From Stakelama pacifica (GTDB lineage: Bacteria > Pseudomonadota > Alphaproteobacteria > Sphingomonadales > Sphingomonadaceae): 64,000 bases of DNA. Position 1 is the first letter of the stretch. Every line of letters starts with the position of its first letter. This document shows, in pieces, positions 16,855-26,186 of this stretch. Below the pieces are notes generated by a model that was not told where the DNA came from, ran no database searches, and saw only the letters and a list, made by a program, of their open reading frames with translations. The translations under genes were made by a program, and so were the position numbers. Location: the NCBI RefSeq assembly GCF_004361835.1, contig NZ_SNWD01000016.1, forward strand, positions 1 through 64,000, written 5' to 3'.

Positions 16855-18249
16855 TCAGCCCTCCAGCTCGCGGGTCAGCGACCGCACCGCATTATCGATC
16901 TCGGCATCCCTGGTGCGCAGATCCTCGATCCGGCGGACGGCATGGATCACGGTGGAATGATCGCGATTGCCGAACTTCCGTCCGATCTCAGGAAGCGAAC
17001 GCGTGGTCAGCCGCTTGGCGAGATACATCGCGATCTGGCGCGGACGGGCGATCACAACGGCACGACGCGCCGACAGCAGGTCGATCGTCCGGACGTCGAA
17101 ATGATTCGAAACCGCGCGCTGGATTTCGTCGATGGTGATTCGCTTGCGCGGCCCGGCAAGGACTTCGCCCAGCGTCTGCACCGCGAATTCCATCGTCACT
17201 TCTTCGCCGATCAGCTGCGCGTAAGCGACGATCCGGTTCAGCGCGCCCTCCAGCTCACGAACGCTGCTGGTGATTCGACTGGCGAGCAGTTCGAGAACAT
17301 CTTCGGGCACCGGAACGCCGGAAGTCTCGAGCTTGCGGTCGAGAATGGCACGGCGCAGCTCGCGCTCGGGTGCCTTGATATCGGCGACCAGCCCGGACGA
17401 AAGGCGCCCGATCAGGCGATTATCGACGCCCTCCAGCGCCTGCGGGCAACGATCGGCGGCGATGACCAGCCGCTTGCCCGCATTCATGAACTCATTGACG
17501 GTGTGGAGGCACTCCTCCTGCGTCGAATCCTTGCCGCCGATAAACTGAAGATCGTCGATCATCAGCAGGTCGACGCCGCGAATCCGCTCCTTGAACGCAA
17601 TCGTATCGCGCGCGCGCAGCGCTTGGACGAATTCGAACATGAACCGCTCGGCCGGCATGTAGATCGCGGTCGCATCGGGCTCTGCCGCCAGAAACGCCTG
17701 ACCGATGGCGTGCATCAGGTGGGTCTTGCCCTGTCCGGTGCTGGAATGGAGGTAGAGCGGGCTGAAGCGCGGCGTGCCGGGTTCGGCCAGCGCGCGGGCG
17801 GCGTTGAAGGCCACGCGGTTGGACGGCGCGGTAACGAACGCATCGAAGCTGTAGCGCGAATCGAATCGCGGCCGCTGCACTTCGGCGCGGGGAGCCGACC
17901 GGACATCGCTCCGATTCGGAGCGGTCTCTGCTGCGATCTCTGTGGACAGGGCGGTAAGCTGACGCGCCTTGGCAGCGCGAATCGTTTCGACCGATACTGC
18001 ACGGATCTGCGGCAGCAGCGAGCGGAACTCGAAGGTCAGCCGCTCGGCATAATGGTTGCGGACCCAGTTGGTCATGAACGCCGCGGGAAGACCGAGCCGA
18101 ACCGTTTCGGCATCGCTTTCCTCGATCAGCTCCATCGGGCGCAGCCACTGGTCGAACAGGCGTTGCCCAGCCGAAGCGCGAAGATTCTTGCGTACCCGAT
18201 CCCAGGCAGCGGCCTTTGCGCTCGATGGTAGGACAGTCTGTTCGGCCAT
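16855..18249 (-). CDS. dnaA: Chromosomal replication initiator DnaA
   Basis: 464 residues. Domain I is at the N-terminus (WDRVRKNLRASAGQRLFDQWLRPM). The AAA+ domain has Walker A STGQGKTHLMHAI and Walker B DLLMIDDLQFIGG. The DNA-binding domain IV ends with RDHSTVIHAVRRIEDL. It binds DnaA boxes and opens the origin. The ATG at 18249 (MAEQTVLPSS) has a strong purine-rich site (GGGGGGAG) upstream. No cluster of DnaA boxes is visible next to the gene, so the origin is probably elsewhere. The leader holds a palindrome and a terminator-like hairpin. Confidence 0.97.
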   Translation of the reverse strand: MAEQTVLPSSAKAAAWDRVRKNLRASAGQRLFDQWLRPMELIEESDAETVRLGLPAAFMTNWVRNHYAERLTFEFRSLLPQIRAVSVETIRAAKARQLTALSTEIAAETAPNRSDVRSAPRAEVQRPRFDSRYSFDAFVTAPSNRVAFNAARALAEPGTPRFSPLYLHSSTGQGKTHLMHAIGQAFLAAEPDATAIYMPAERFMFEFVQALRARDTIAFKERIRGVDLLMIDDLQFIGGKDSTQEECLHTVNEFMNAGKRLVIAADRCPQALEGVDNRLIGRLSSGLVADIKAPERELRRAILDRKLETSGVPVPEDVLELLASRITSSVRELEGALNRIVAYAQLIGEEVTMEFAVQTLGEVLAGPRKRITIDEIQRAVSNHFDVRTIDLLSARRAVVIARPRQIAMYLAKRLTTRSLPEIGRKFGNRDHSTVIHAVRRIEDLRTRDAEIDNAVRSLTRELEG

Positions 18250-18272
18250 CACGCGCAAAATCTCCCCCCGCC

Positions 18273-18288
18273 GGAAAATACATTTTCC
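18273..18288. promoter_or_regulatory. Perfect palindrome before dnaA
   Basis: GGAAAAT-AC-ATTTTCC, a 7-2-7 perfect inverted repeat, centred about 31 bases upstream of the dnaA start codon and just upstream of its ribosome binding site. It may be a repressor site or a small hairpin in the leader. Confidence 0.4.
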
Positions 18289-18310
18289 CGGACGCCAGCA
18301 TTCGAAAGTC

Positions 18311-18358
18311 AAAAAAGCCCCCGCAGCCGGAATCGACATCCGGCTGGCCCGCAAGGCT
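18311..18358 (-). terminator. Terminator-like hairpin in the dnaA leader
   Basis: Read on the minus strand: outer AGCC/GGCT pairing, inner AGCCGG - 9 bases - CCGGCT, then a run of six T. It resembles an intrinsic terminator, about 60 bases before the dnaA start. rpsT already has its own terminator further upstream, so this one may be an attenuator. Confidence 0.45.
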
Positions 18359-18614
18359 TCAGCTTGAACCCCGGCGGATATCATCGCGCCGGGAGGGACT
18401 GTGTAGAAAGGGATCGCCGAGTCGATCAAGTGGAGGAACCGTCACTGAACCGAAATATATAAGTTGACAGCCCGCCAGCGCAGCAAATGCGTCGGATTTC
18501 TTCGATTATCGTTATTTATCAGTGTTTTAGTCAGCGATTCCGAACCACGATCTCACTCGACTCGTGCTCCCTCCAAGGGGTTCCGAAAACGTTCCGAAAG
18601 GGCGCCGGACACAC

Positions 18615-18645
18615 GAAAAAAACCCCGCCGGAAACCGGCGAGGTT
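18615..18645 (-). terminator. Intrinsic terminator of rpsT
   Basis: On the minus strand: AACCTCGCCGG - TTTC - CGGCGGGGTT followed by a T-run of seven. The strong GC stem and U-tract end the rpsT transcript about 35 bases after the stop codon. Confidence 0.85.
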
Positions 18646-18678
18646 ACAATTCCATTTCAATGAAATGATGGTTCGGCG

Positions 18679-18942
18679 TCAGCCGAGCGCAGCGACCCGC
18701 TTGGTCAGGCGCGACAATTTGCGCGACGCGGTATTCTTGTGCAGCACACCCTTCGACACGCCGCGGGCCAGTTCAGGCTGCATGTCCTTCAGCGCTGCCG
18801 CAGCAGCTGCCTTGTCGCCCTGATCAAGCGCGTTTTCGACGCGCTTTACGAAGGTGCGGATGCGGCTAACCCGCGCACCATTGATGTCCGCGCGACGCGT
18901 GTTGCGCCGAATACGCTTCTTCGCCTGTGGCGTGTTCGCCAT
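18679..18942 (-). CDS. rpsT: 30S ribosomal protein S20
   Basis: 87 residues, basic and helical. It begins [24 protein letters not shown] and ends [20 protein letters not shown], the full S20 pattern. It binds 16S rRNA in the small subunit. It has its own intrinsic terminator downstream. Confidence 0.97.
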   Translation of the reverse strand: MANTPQAKKRIRRNTRRADINGARVSRIRTFVKRVENALDQGDKAAAAAALKDMQPELARGVSKGVLHKNTASRKLSRLTKRVAALG

Positions 18943-19042
18943 GTACGTCCTCGAATTCTGCTATAACGAAATGGACGCCGCACCGATGCGGGCGTCCGGG
19001 AAAGCGCGGCCATTAGCGGCTATGGCCGTTCCCGTCAACCGT

Positions 19043-19855
19043 TTAGCGCTGGCATTTCGCGCAGAAAAAGGTCGATCGCCCGCTGTCGACGCGCCGCTGA
19101 ACCGTTGCGCCGCAAAGGCAGGCCTCGCCTTCACGGCCATAGACGCGCCATTGCTTGGAAAAATAGCCGAGCTCACCGTCAGGCCGCGCATAATCGCGCA
19201 ACGTCGACCCGCCGGCAAGAATCGCAGCGGCCAGAACCTCGCGAATCGCTTCGACCAGCCGATCCAGCCGCGCTTTGCCGATTCGCCCCGCCGCACGGCC
19301 GGGCGCGATCCCCGCCATGTGCAGCGCTTCGCACACATAGATATTGCCCAGCCCCGCAACCACCCGCTGGTCGAGCAGCCGCGCCTTTACCGGCGCCGCC
19401 CGGCCCGCAAAGGCAGCGGCAAGATGATCGGCGGTAAACGCTTCACCTAGCGGTTCCGGCCCCATCGCAGCGAATGGTGGCCATTGGTCCACCGCCCCGG
19501 TCGCAACCAGATCGAGCGACCCGAACCGCCGCGGATCGTTGAGCGCGACGCTGCGCCCCGCTTCGGTTTCGATGACCAGATGGTCATGCGTGAGCAATTC
19601 CCCCGGATCGACTCGCCAGCGCCCCGACATGCCGAGATGAAAGATCATCGTGTCGCCGCGATCGGTGTCGATCAGCCCGTATTTCGCGCGCCGCCCCAGC
19701 CCGATCACCCGCGCGCCGGTCATCCGCTGCACCAGATCGACCGGAATCGGTCGGCGCAGATCGGGGCGGCGTGCGATGACCCGGGCCAGTCGCTGGCCTT
19801 CGAGCACGGGGGCGAGACCGCGAACGGTCGTTTCTACTTCGGGAAGTTCGGGCAT
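19043..19855 (-). CDS. mutM: Formamidopyrimidine-DNA glycosylase
   Basis: 270 residues. It begins [13 protein letters not shown], whose N-terminal proline is the catalytic residue, and ends with the C-terminal zinc finger ([12 protein letters not shown] ... FFCAKCQR). The first cysteine pair is spaced C-x-C. It removes 8-oxoguanine and opens the abasic site. It is divergent from ubiE. Confidence 0.96.
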   Translation of the reverse strand: MPELPEVETTVRGLAPVLEGQRLARVIARRPDLRRPIPVDLVQRMTGARVIGLGRRAKYGLIDTDRGDTMIFHLGMSGRWRVDPGELLTHDHLVIETEAGRSVALNDPRRFGSLDLVATGAVDQWPPFAAMGPEPLGEAFTADHLAAAFAGRAAPVKARLLDQRVVAGLGNIYVCEALHMAGIAPGRAAGRIGKARLDRLVEAIREVLAAAILAGGSTLRDYARPDGELGYFSKQWRVYGREGEACLCGATVQRRVDSGRSTFFCAKCQR

Positions 19856-19946
19856 GGTTTCAACAATTCAGCTAGGCAGGGTTTGCCCCGCCCACAAGGC
19901 TTGGCTAGAGCGAGCGCGACAAGATGTTTTCCGGAAAGCCCCCGTT

Positions 19947-20678
19947 ATGAACGACACCGTATCCTTCGGCTATGAAGATGTCGCGCCCGGCGAAAAGACC
20001 CGCCGCGTCGGCGATGTCTTTCGCAATGTGGCCGCGCGCTACGATCTCATGAACGATGCCATGTCGGGCGGCATGCATCGGCTGTGGAAGGATCGATTCG
20101 TCCGCCGCGTCAAACCGCGCGAGGGCGAACAGATTCTCGATATGGCGGGCGGCACCGGCGACATCGCCTTTCGTCTGGCCGAAAGCGACGCTGCGATCAC
20201 CGTCGCCGATATCAATCCGGCGATGCTGGAAGTGGGCATGGACCGGGCGGCAAAGCGCGGCATCGACGGGCTGGTCTGGACCGAGGCCAATGCCGAGACG
20301 CTGCAATTTCCCAACCGGTTTTTCGATGCCTATACGATCGCGTTCGGCATTCGCAACGTGACGGATATCCCAGCGGCGCTGAGCGAAGCGCATCGCGTGC
20401 TGAAACGTGGCGGGCGGTTCTACTGCCTCGAATTCTCAACCACGCTCTGGCCGGGATTCGCGGACGTCTATGACGTCTATTCGCACCGGCTGGTGCCGAA
20501 ACTGGGTAAGCTGCTCGCCAATGACGAGGACAGCTATCGCTATCTGATCGAATCGATCCGCCGCTTTCCCGATATGGAAAGGTTCAGGGGCATGATCGCT
20601 GAGGCAGGCTTCGCACAGACCAAGGTCGAACCGATTCTCGGCGGACTGGTGGCGATCCATAGCGGCTGGAAGATCTGA
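19947..20678 (+). CDS. ubiE: Demethylmenaquinone/ubiquinone C-methyltransferase
   Basis: 243 residues of a SAM-dependent class I methyltransferase. Motif I is DMAGGTGDIAFR, and the UbiE signatures are YDLMNDAMSGGMHRLWKD and a C-terminal GGLVAIHSGWK. It adds the C-methyl group in ubiquinone synthesis. It is followed by ubiB in the same direction. Confidence 0.96.
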   Translation: MNDTVSFGYEDVAPGEKTRRVGDVFRNVAARYDLMNDAMSGGMHRLWKDRFVRRVKPREGEQILDMAGGTGDIAFRLAESDAAITVADINPAMLEVGMDRAAKRGIDGLVWTEANAETLQFPNRFFDAYTIAFGIRNVTDIPAALSEAHRVLKRGGRFYCLEFSTTLWPGFADVYDVYSHRLVPKLGKLLANDEDSYRYLIESIRRFPDMERFRGMIAEAGFAQTKVEPILGGLVAIHSGWKI

Positions 20679-20732
20679 TCCGTTGCGCCTTTCCTTATCC
20701 CATCCCCCGGCTGCGCGCGTGGAGCGCTTCGC

Positions 20733-22265
20733 ATGACCGCGCCCGTCGTCCATCTCTGGCGCCTGCTCAAATGGGGCCGCACGCTGGCCCGCCACGGTGC
20801 GCTGCAGGGCATTGAACGCGACAAGAACACCCCGCTTCCCGTCCGGCGCATGGCCCGGATCGCCCGGTTCGGCGCGCGGGTGCTGAAGACGCCGGCCTAT
20901 GCCGATGCGTTTCAGGCGATCGGCCCCGCCGCGATCAAGCTCGGCCAGACGCTCGCCACCCGCCCCGATCTGGTCGGTGAGGAAGCAGCGCGCGACCTGC
21001 TGAGGCTGCAGGACGCACTCCCCCCCGTCCCCTTCGACACGATCTGCGAACAGATTCGCTCCAGCTTCGGGCGGCCGATCGAGGATATCTTCGCCTCGAT
21101 CGAGGAAAAGCCGATCGGCGCTGCCTCGATCGCGCAGGTCCACCGGGCGGTTACGCCTGACGGCAAGCAGGTCGCGGTAAAGGTGCTTCGCCCCGGCGTT
21201 GAGGCCGAATTCGCCCGCGCGATCGACACCTATGAATGGGCGGCGGCACAGGTCGAGGCGATGGGCGGCGAAGCCGGGCGACTTCGCCCGCGCCTCGTCA
21301 TCGAAAGTTTCAAGCGCTGGACCGCGCGCGAGCTCGATCTGCGGCGCGAAGCTGCTTCGGCGAGCGAGCTTGCCGACGGCATGCAGGCCGAACCTGATTT
21401 TCTGATCCCCGAAATCGACTGGCAGCGCACCACGGGCAAGGTGCTGACGCTCGAATGGATCGACGGTATCAAGATGTCGAACCTTGCCGCGCTCGACGAG
21501 GCCGGGCTCGACCGGACCGCGCTTGGGCAAAAGCTCGTCCGCGCCTTTCTGCGTCAGGCGATCGCCGAAGGTTTTTTTCACGCCGATATGCATCAGGGCA
21601 ATCTGTTCGCATTGCCGGGCGAGCGGATCGCAGCGATCGATTTCGGAATCATGGGCCGGATCGACCGGCGCGCGCGGGTCTGGCTCGCCGAGATTCTCTA
21701 CGGCCTGATTACCGGAAATTATCGCCGCGTCGCCGAAATTCATTTCGAGGCGGGCTATGTTCCGGCGCATCATAATGTCGCTGAATTTGCGACTGCGCTT
21801 CGCGCGGTGGGCGAACCGATGCGCGGGCTGCCGGTCAAGGAGATGTCGGTCGGAATGATGCTCGATTCGCTGTTCAACATTACCCGCGATTTCGACATGC
21901 AGACTCAGCCGCATCTCCTGCTCCTGCAAAAGACGATGGTGATGGTTGAGGGCGTGGCGACTGCGCTCGATCCCGATATCAACCTGTGGGAAACCGCAGC
22001 GCCGTTCGTCCGGGGCTGGATTCGCGATGAGCTCGGCCCCGAAGCGGCAGCGGCCGACCGGCTGGTCGAGGATGTGCGCACCCTCGCCCGCCTGCCCCAG
22101 CTGATCCGCAATATCGAAGCGCGCTACCCCAATCCGGGCGGCGCGCCCCCTGCCCCGCCGCTGCGCGATATTCAGGTGGTTCGAGTGGGGTCCGGCTGGG
22201 CCTATGCCGCGGTCGCGGTCTTCAGCGCGGTGGCGGGCGCGATTGCGACGCTGCTGATCGGCTGA
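20733..22265 (+). CDS. ubiB: ABC1-family ATPase/kinase-like protein UbiB
   Basis: 510 residues. It has the KxGQ-type motif (AIKLGQTLATRPDL), the Ala-rich loop IGAASIAQVHRA in place of a normal glycine-rich loop, and the kinase-like catalytic segment FHADMHQGNLFALPG with IDFGIMG. A hydrophobic C-terminal anchor lies at about residues 487-509. It is required for ubiquinone synthesis. The stop overlaps the next start (TGATG). Confidence 0.95.
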   Translation: MTAPVVHLWRLLKWGRTLARHGALQGIERDKNTPLPVRRMARIARFGARVLKTPAYADAFQAIGPAAIKLGQTLATRPDLVGEEAARDLLRLQDALPPVPFDTICEQIRSSFGRPIEDIFASIEEKPIGAASIAQVHRAVTPDGKQVAVKVLRPGVEAEFARAIDTYEWAAAQVEAMGGEAGRLRPRLVIESFKRWTARELDLRREAASASELADGMQAEPDFLIPEIDWQRTTGKVLTLEWIDGIKMSNLAALDEAGLDRTALGQKLVRAFLRQAIAEGFFHADMHQGNLFALPGERIAAIDFGIMGRIDRRARVWLAEILYGLITGNYRRVAEIHFEAGYVPAHHNVAEFATALRAVGEPMRGLPVKEMSVGMMLDSLFNITRDFDMQTQPHLLLLQKTMVMVEGVATALDPDINLWETAAPFVRGWIRDELGPEAAAADRLVEDVRTLARLPQLIRNIEARYPNPGGAPPAPPLRDIQVVRVGSGWAYAAVAVFSAVAGAIATLLIG

Positions 22266-23380
22266 TGGCGCGTCCCGCCCCGCCTTTCTGGCTGACCGGG
22301 CCAAGCCGCTTCGCGACGCTTCCGCGCAGCAGGGCACGCTGGGCGCTGTTGCTGCTGATCGGGATGGTCGCCGCCGCGCTGACCGCGCTCGCCACGCCCG
22401 ACCCTGCCGGGCCGCCCGATTCGCTGCCGCCGTCGGTGCGGCAAAACGAACTGTGGCTCTATGGCTCGATCGTCGATTCGATGCGCGCGGGCGGTGATTA
22501 TTATTCGGTCGCGGAAAGCGCGCTGCGGGCGGGCGACTATCCGTTGCGGCCCTTTACCGCGTTTCGCCTGCCTACTCTCGCCGCGATGGAAGCGCTGCTG
22601 CCCTATCAGGCGATCATCGGCCTGCTCTGGGCGCTTGGCCTTACCGTGGCGCTGGTCTGGCACATCCGGCTGCGCAGCGCGCTCAGCAGCAGCGCCGCGC
22701 GGATCTGCGCAATCATCCTGCTTGCGGGCGGGATCGTCGCCTGCGTGCAGCCGGCGCTGATCCTGTTCCACGAAGTCTGGGCGGCGCTGCTGATCGCACT
22801 ATCGATGGGCCTATGGCGGCCCGGACGCTGGTTCGATGCGGCGGCGGTCGGTCTGTGCGCTATGCTGATCCGCGAAACCGCCGCACTCTATGTGCTCGTC
22901 ATGGCGGTGCTCGCATGGCGCGGCGGAGCCCGGCGTGAGCTGTTCGGATGGATCGGCACGCTCGCCATCTTTGCGATCATCCTCACCGTCCACGCCATCG
23001 CAGTTGCAAAGGTGACCGGCCCGCTCGATGCTGCCGCTACCGGCTGGTTCGCGATGAACGGCGTCGGCTTTTTCATCCGCGCGCTGACGCTGTCGACCGC
23101 GCTGCACTCGCTGCCCCTTGCGCTGGCGGCGATCCTGATCGCATTGTCGCTATATGGCTGGGCCGGCTGGGCCGATCCGCTGGGCCACCGGGTATTCGCT
23201 ACGCTGCTCGCTTATGCCGCGATGATCGCGCTCTTCGTTCAGGCCGACAGTTTTTCCGCCGCACTGATGATCGCTCCCCTGTCGCTGATCGGGATAGCCT
23301 TTGCCCCCGATTCGGTGCGCGACACGGTGCGCGCCTGGCTCGACATACGGCGCGTGCGGGTGCAGAGGATCACGCGATGA
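22265..23380 (+). CDS. Multi-pass membrane protein of unknown function
   Basis: 371 residues with roughly eight or nine hydrophobic segments. No catalytic motif that I recognise. An acidic loop after the first span (residues ~40-85) contains SLPPSVRQNELWLYGSIVDSMRAGGDYY, a pattern seen in some polytopic glycosyltransferase-like proteins, but the resemblance is weak. It overlaps ubiB and coaBC by a few bases, so it belongs to the ubiE-dut operon. Confidence 0.8.
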   Translation: MARPAPPFWLTGPSRFATLPRSRARWALLLLIGMVAAALTALATPDPAGPPDSLPPSVRQNELWLYGSIVDSMRAGGDYYSVAESALRAGDYPLRPFTAFRLPTLAAMEALLPYQAIIGLLWALGLTVALVWHIRLRSALSSSAARICAIILLAGGIVACVQPALILFHEVWAALLIALSMGLWRPGRWFDAAAVGLCAMLIRETAALYVLVMAVLAWRGGARRELFGWIGTLAIFAIILTVHAIAVAKVTGPLDAAATGWFAMNGVGFFIRALTLSTALHSLPLALAAILIALSLYGWAGWADPLGHRVFATLLAYAAMIALFVQADSFSAALMIAPLSLIGIAFAPDSVRDTVRAWLDIRRVRVQRITR

Positions 23381-24555
23381 AACGCATTCTGCTCATCGTC
23401 GGCGGGGGTATCGCTGCGTATAAGGCGTGCGAGATCATCCGTCTGGCGCGCAAGGCGGGGATCGGCGTTCGGTGCGTCCTGACCGATGGCGGCGCGCATT
23501 TCGTGACCCCGATGACGCTTGCCGCGCTTTCCGAAAATCCCGTCCATACCAGCCTGTGGGATCTGAAGGATGAGGCGGAGATGGGGCATATCCAGCTCAG
23601 CCGCGAGGCCGATCTGGTCGTCGTCGCTCCCGCCACCGCCGATCTCCTGGCGAAGATGGCGGGTGGTATCGCCGATGATCTGGCGACCACGCTGCTGCTC
23701 GCGACCGACAAGCCGGTGCTCGCCGCGCCGGCGATGAATGTCCGCATGTGGCAGCACGCGGCGACGCAGCGCAATGTCGCGACGCTTCGCGGCGACGGCG
23801 TCACGGTGATGGCACCGGACGAAGGCGCGATGGCGTGCGGCGAATATGGGCCGGGGCGGCTTCCCGAACCGCCGGCGATCCTCGCCGCGATCGAGCGCGC
23901 GCTGGACGGCGGCGATGATCGGGAGCGGCTTGCGGGCAGGCATATCCTCGTGACCGCCGGGCCGACGCACGAGCCGATCGATCCGGTGCGTTATATCGCG
24001 AACCGCTCTTCGGGGCGGCAGGGCTACGCGATCGCAGGCGCGCTGGCCCGGATGGGCGCGCGGGTGACGCTGGTTTCGGGGCCGGTTTCGCTGCCCGTAC
24101 CGGCAGGCGTCGATCGGATCGAGGTCGAAACCGCGCGCGAAATGGCCAATGCGGTCGCCGCCGCACTTCCCGCCGATGTAGCGGTAATGGTCGCTGCAGT
24201 TGCCGACTGGCATGTCGAGGAGGCGGCGCACAAGATCAAGAAAGGCGATGGCGCGCCATCGCTTTCGCTCGTCGAAAATCCGGATATCCTGCAAATGCTC
24301 GGCAACAGCCCGAAACGTCCGAAGCTGCTGATCGGCTTCGCCGCCGAAACGCAGGAGGTCATTGCTCATGCCACCGAAAAACGGGCACGAAAGAACGCCG
24401 ACTGGATTGTCGCCAACGATGTTTCGGGCGATGTAATGGGGGGAGATGCCAATAGCGTTCACATCGTTACTGAAACCGGCGTGGAGAGCTGGGATCGGCT
24501 CGACAAGCATGAGGTTGCGCGGCGGCTCGCGGAGAGGATCGCCGATGCGCTTTAG
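23377..24555 (+). CDS. coaBC: Bifunctional phosphopantothenoylcysteine decarboxylase / phosphopantothenate-cysteine ligase
   Basis: 392 residues. The N-terminal flavin-dependent decarboxylase domain has GGGIAAYKACEIIRLARK, the catalytic His in GHIQLSR, and PAMNVRMW. The C-terminal ligase domain has VTAGPTHEPIDPVRYIANRSSG. The two carry out successive steps of coenzyme A synthesis. The start overlaps the upstream stop (ATGA). Confidence 0.96.
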   Translation: MKRILLIVGGGIAAYKACEIIRLARKAGIGVRCVLTDGGAHFVTPMTLAALSENPVHTSLWDLKDEAEMGHIQLSREADLVVVAPATADLLAKMAGGIADDLATTLLLATDKPVLAAPAMNVRMWQHAATQRNVATLRGDGVTVMAPDEGAMACGEYGPGRLPEPPAILAAIERALDGGDDRERLAGRHILVTAGPTHEPIDPVRYIANRSSGRQGYAIAGALARMGARVTLVSGPVSLPVPAGVDRIEVETAREMANAVAAALPADVAVMVAAVADWHVEEAAHKIKKGDGAPSLSLVENPDILQMLGNSPKRPKLLIGFAAETQEVIAHATEKRARKNADWIVANDVSGDVMGGDANSVHIVTETGVESWDRLDKHEVARRLAERIADAL

Positions 24556-25345
24556 CCCTGGCCTGTTGCTCGCCGCTGCGCTGCTCGGCGGATGCGCGGT
24601 GCAGCGCATCGAACCGCCCGCAACCGGCCTTCAGACGCGGTTGTTCGGGGAAAGCAAGCGTGACGCCATCCGCACGCTGATCGTCGTGCTGCATGGCGAT
24701 GCTCCCTCAGGGGAACGCGCCGATCCCTATGGGTTCGCCGAACGGGCGGTCGACGCGATTCCGCACAGCGCAGCGCTCGCCATCATTCGGCCCGGCTATG
24801 GTGACAGCGAGGGCAATCGCTCGGCGGGCGAGCGGGGTAAGGGCGTCGGGGACAATTATACACTCGACCAGCTGAAGCAGGTCGGCGATGCGATTCTGGC
24901 GGCCAAAGCACAGCTTCCGCAGGCGCGCGTGGTCGTGGTGGGCGATGGCGGCGGGGCGGCGATCGCTGCAGATCTTGCCGGAATTCGCCCGAAACTGATC
25001 GACGGCATCGTGCTTGTCTCCTGCCCCTGCACGCTGCCCGAATGGCGCAAATATATGAAGAAGCAGGCACCGCGGGGAGGATGGCAGACCGTATCATCGA
25101 GCCTCGACCCGCTGAAAACGGCGGGCGGCGTCCAGCCGGGGCTGCGCGCGGCAATGCTGGTCGGCGCGCAGGATAAGGTGACGCCCGACAAATTCTCGCG
25201 TCCTTATGCCGAAGCACTGGCGCTGCGGGGCATCGCCACCGACTATCGGATCGTGCCCCAGGCGGGGCGATTGACGCTGAACGATCCGCAGGTGCTGGAG
25301 GCGACGCAAAAGCTGGTTTCGTTGCTGCCGGAGAAGCAACGATGA
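24545..25345 (+). CDS. Putative alpha/beta-hydrolase lipoprotein
   Basis: 266 residues. It begins [19 protein letters not shown], a lipobox signal. A hydrolase-like core follows ([47 protein letters not shown]). The nucleophile elbow reads GDGGG, without the usual serine, so catalysis may be lost or use another residue. Overlaps coaBC by 11 bases and dut by 4. Confidence 0.7.
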   Translation: MRFSPGLLLAAALLGGCAVQRIEPPATGLQTRLFGESKRDAIRTLIVVLHGDAPSGERADPYGFAERAVDAIPHSAALAIIRPGYGDSEGNRSAGERGKGVGDNYTLDQLKQVGDAILAAKAQLPQARVVVVGDGGGAAIAADLAGIRPKLIDGIVLVSCPCTLPEWRKYMKKQAPRGGWQTVSSSLDPLKTAGGVQPGLRAAMLVGAQDKVTPDKFSRPYAEALALRGIATDYRIVPQAGRLTLNDPQVLEATQKLVSLLPEKQR

Positions 25346-25788
25346 CCGACCCGATCGCGATTGCGGTAAAGCGCCTTGATAACGGCGCCGATCTTCCGCT
25401 CCCCGCTTATGCCAGCGACGGCGCGGCCGGAATGGACGTGGTGTCGGCCGACACGCTGACCCTTGCCCCGGGCGAGCGTGCAGCGGTCGCGACCGGTTTC
25501 GCGATGGCGATCCCGGCGGGATATGAGGTGCAGGTGCGCCCGCGCTCCGGCCTTGCGCTGAAACACGGCATAACCTGCCTTAATGCGCCCGGCACGATTG
25601 ACTGCGATTATCGCGGCGAAGTGAAGGTCATACTGGCAAATCTCGGGAACGATCCCTTTGCGATTGCGCGCGGCGACCGTATCGCGCAGCTCGTTCCTGC
25701 GCCCGTGCTTCGCGCGACGCTCGACGAAGTCGATATGCTCGATGCGACCGCACGCGGCGCGGGCGGATTCGGGTCGACCGGCCGGTGA
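25342..25788 (+). CDS. dut: dUTP diphosphatase
   Basis: 148 residues with the five trimeric dUTPase motifs: [42 protein letters not shown] and the C-terminal [10 protein letters not shown]. It hydrolyses dUTP to dUMP. Overlaps both neighbours, within the same operon. Confidence 0.97.
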   Translation: MTDPIAIAVKRLDNGADLPLPAYASDGAAGMDVVSADTLTLAPGERAAVATGFAMAIPAGYEVQVRPRSGLALKHGITCLNAPGTIDCDYRGEVKVILANLGNDPFAIARGDRIAQLVPAPVLRATLDEVDMLDATARGAGGFGSTGR

Positions 25789-26186
25789 AGACGCTGTTCG
25801 CCATGCTTGCCGCGATGCTGGGCCAGCAAAGCGGGATGCTGGGGCTGACGCTGCCGATCGACTGGGATTCGATGACGCCGCTTCCCTATCAGCGCCAGCC
25901 GGTGGTGACGGCGCAGATGAGCCGGTTCGTGGCGAAGGAAATGGCGTTCAGCAAATGCCCCATGCCGCCGCAACAAAATGGCAGGCATATCGTCGCGCTC
26001 GACATCGCGGTGCTGCTGTCCGACGATGGCAGCGTTCGCGCGACCATTCCGCGCGCCATCAATTGCTCGGCCGTCGAACAATATGGCGCTGGTCTGGTAT
26101 CCACCTTTGCGCGCAACAATCTGGACCCGCAAACCGGCGATCCCAGCGGCTGGTATCGCGCCACCGTCACGTTTGAATGGAAGTGA
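25785..26186 (+). CDS. Hypothetical protein
   Basis: 133 residues, GTG start overlapping the dut stop. A weak hydrophobic N-terminus ([15 protein letters not shown]) may be a signal. The C-terminal part ([21 protein letters not shown] ... [10 protein letters not shown]) looks like a small beta-rich domain of the sort seen at the end of TonB-like proteins, but I cannot name it. Its overlap with dut and thiF supports real expression. Confidence 0.6.
   Translation: MKTLFAMLAAMLGQQSGMLGLTLPIDWDSMTPLPYQRQPVVTAQMSRFVAKEMAFSKCPMPPQQNGRHIVALDIAVLLSDDGSVRATIPRAINCSAVEQYGAGLVSTFARNNLDPQTGDPSGWYRATVTFEWK

Larger units (their letters stand above)
18250..18678. other. dnaA leader and rpsT downstream region
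   Basis: A 429-base interval without a gene. From right to left it holds the rpsT terminator, an AT-rich stretch around 18490-18540, a second terminator-like hairpin at 18311-18358 and the palindrome at 18273-18288, just before dnaA. Two or three TTATC words occur, but no perfect DnaA box was seen. Confidence 0.5.

Noticed and set aside
18250..18678. Replication origin next to dnaA
   Set aside because: AT-rich words and a few TTATC are present, but no cluster of DnaA boxes was found.
20436..22337. Minus-strand frame of 633 codons opposite ubiB
   Set aside because: A typical high-GC shadow of a real gene; no start signals or motifs.
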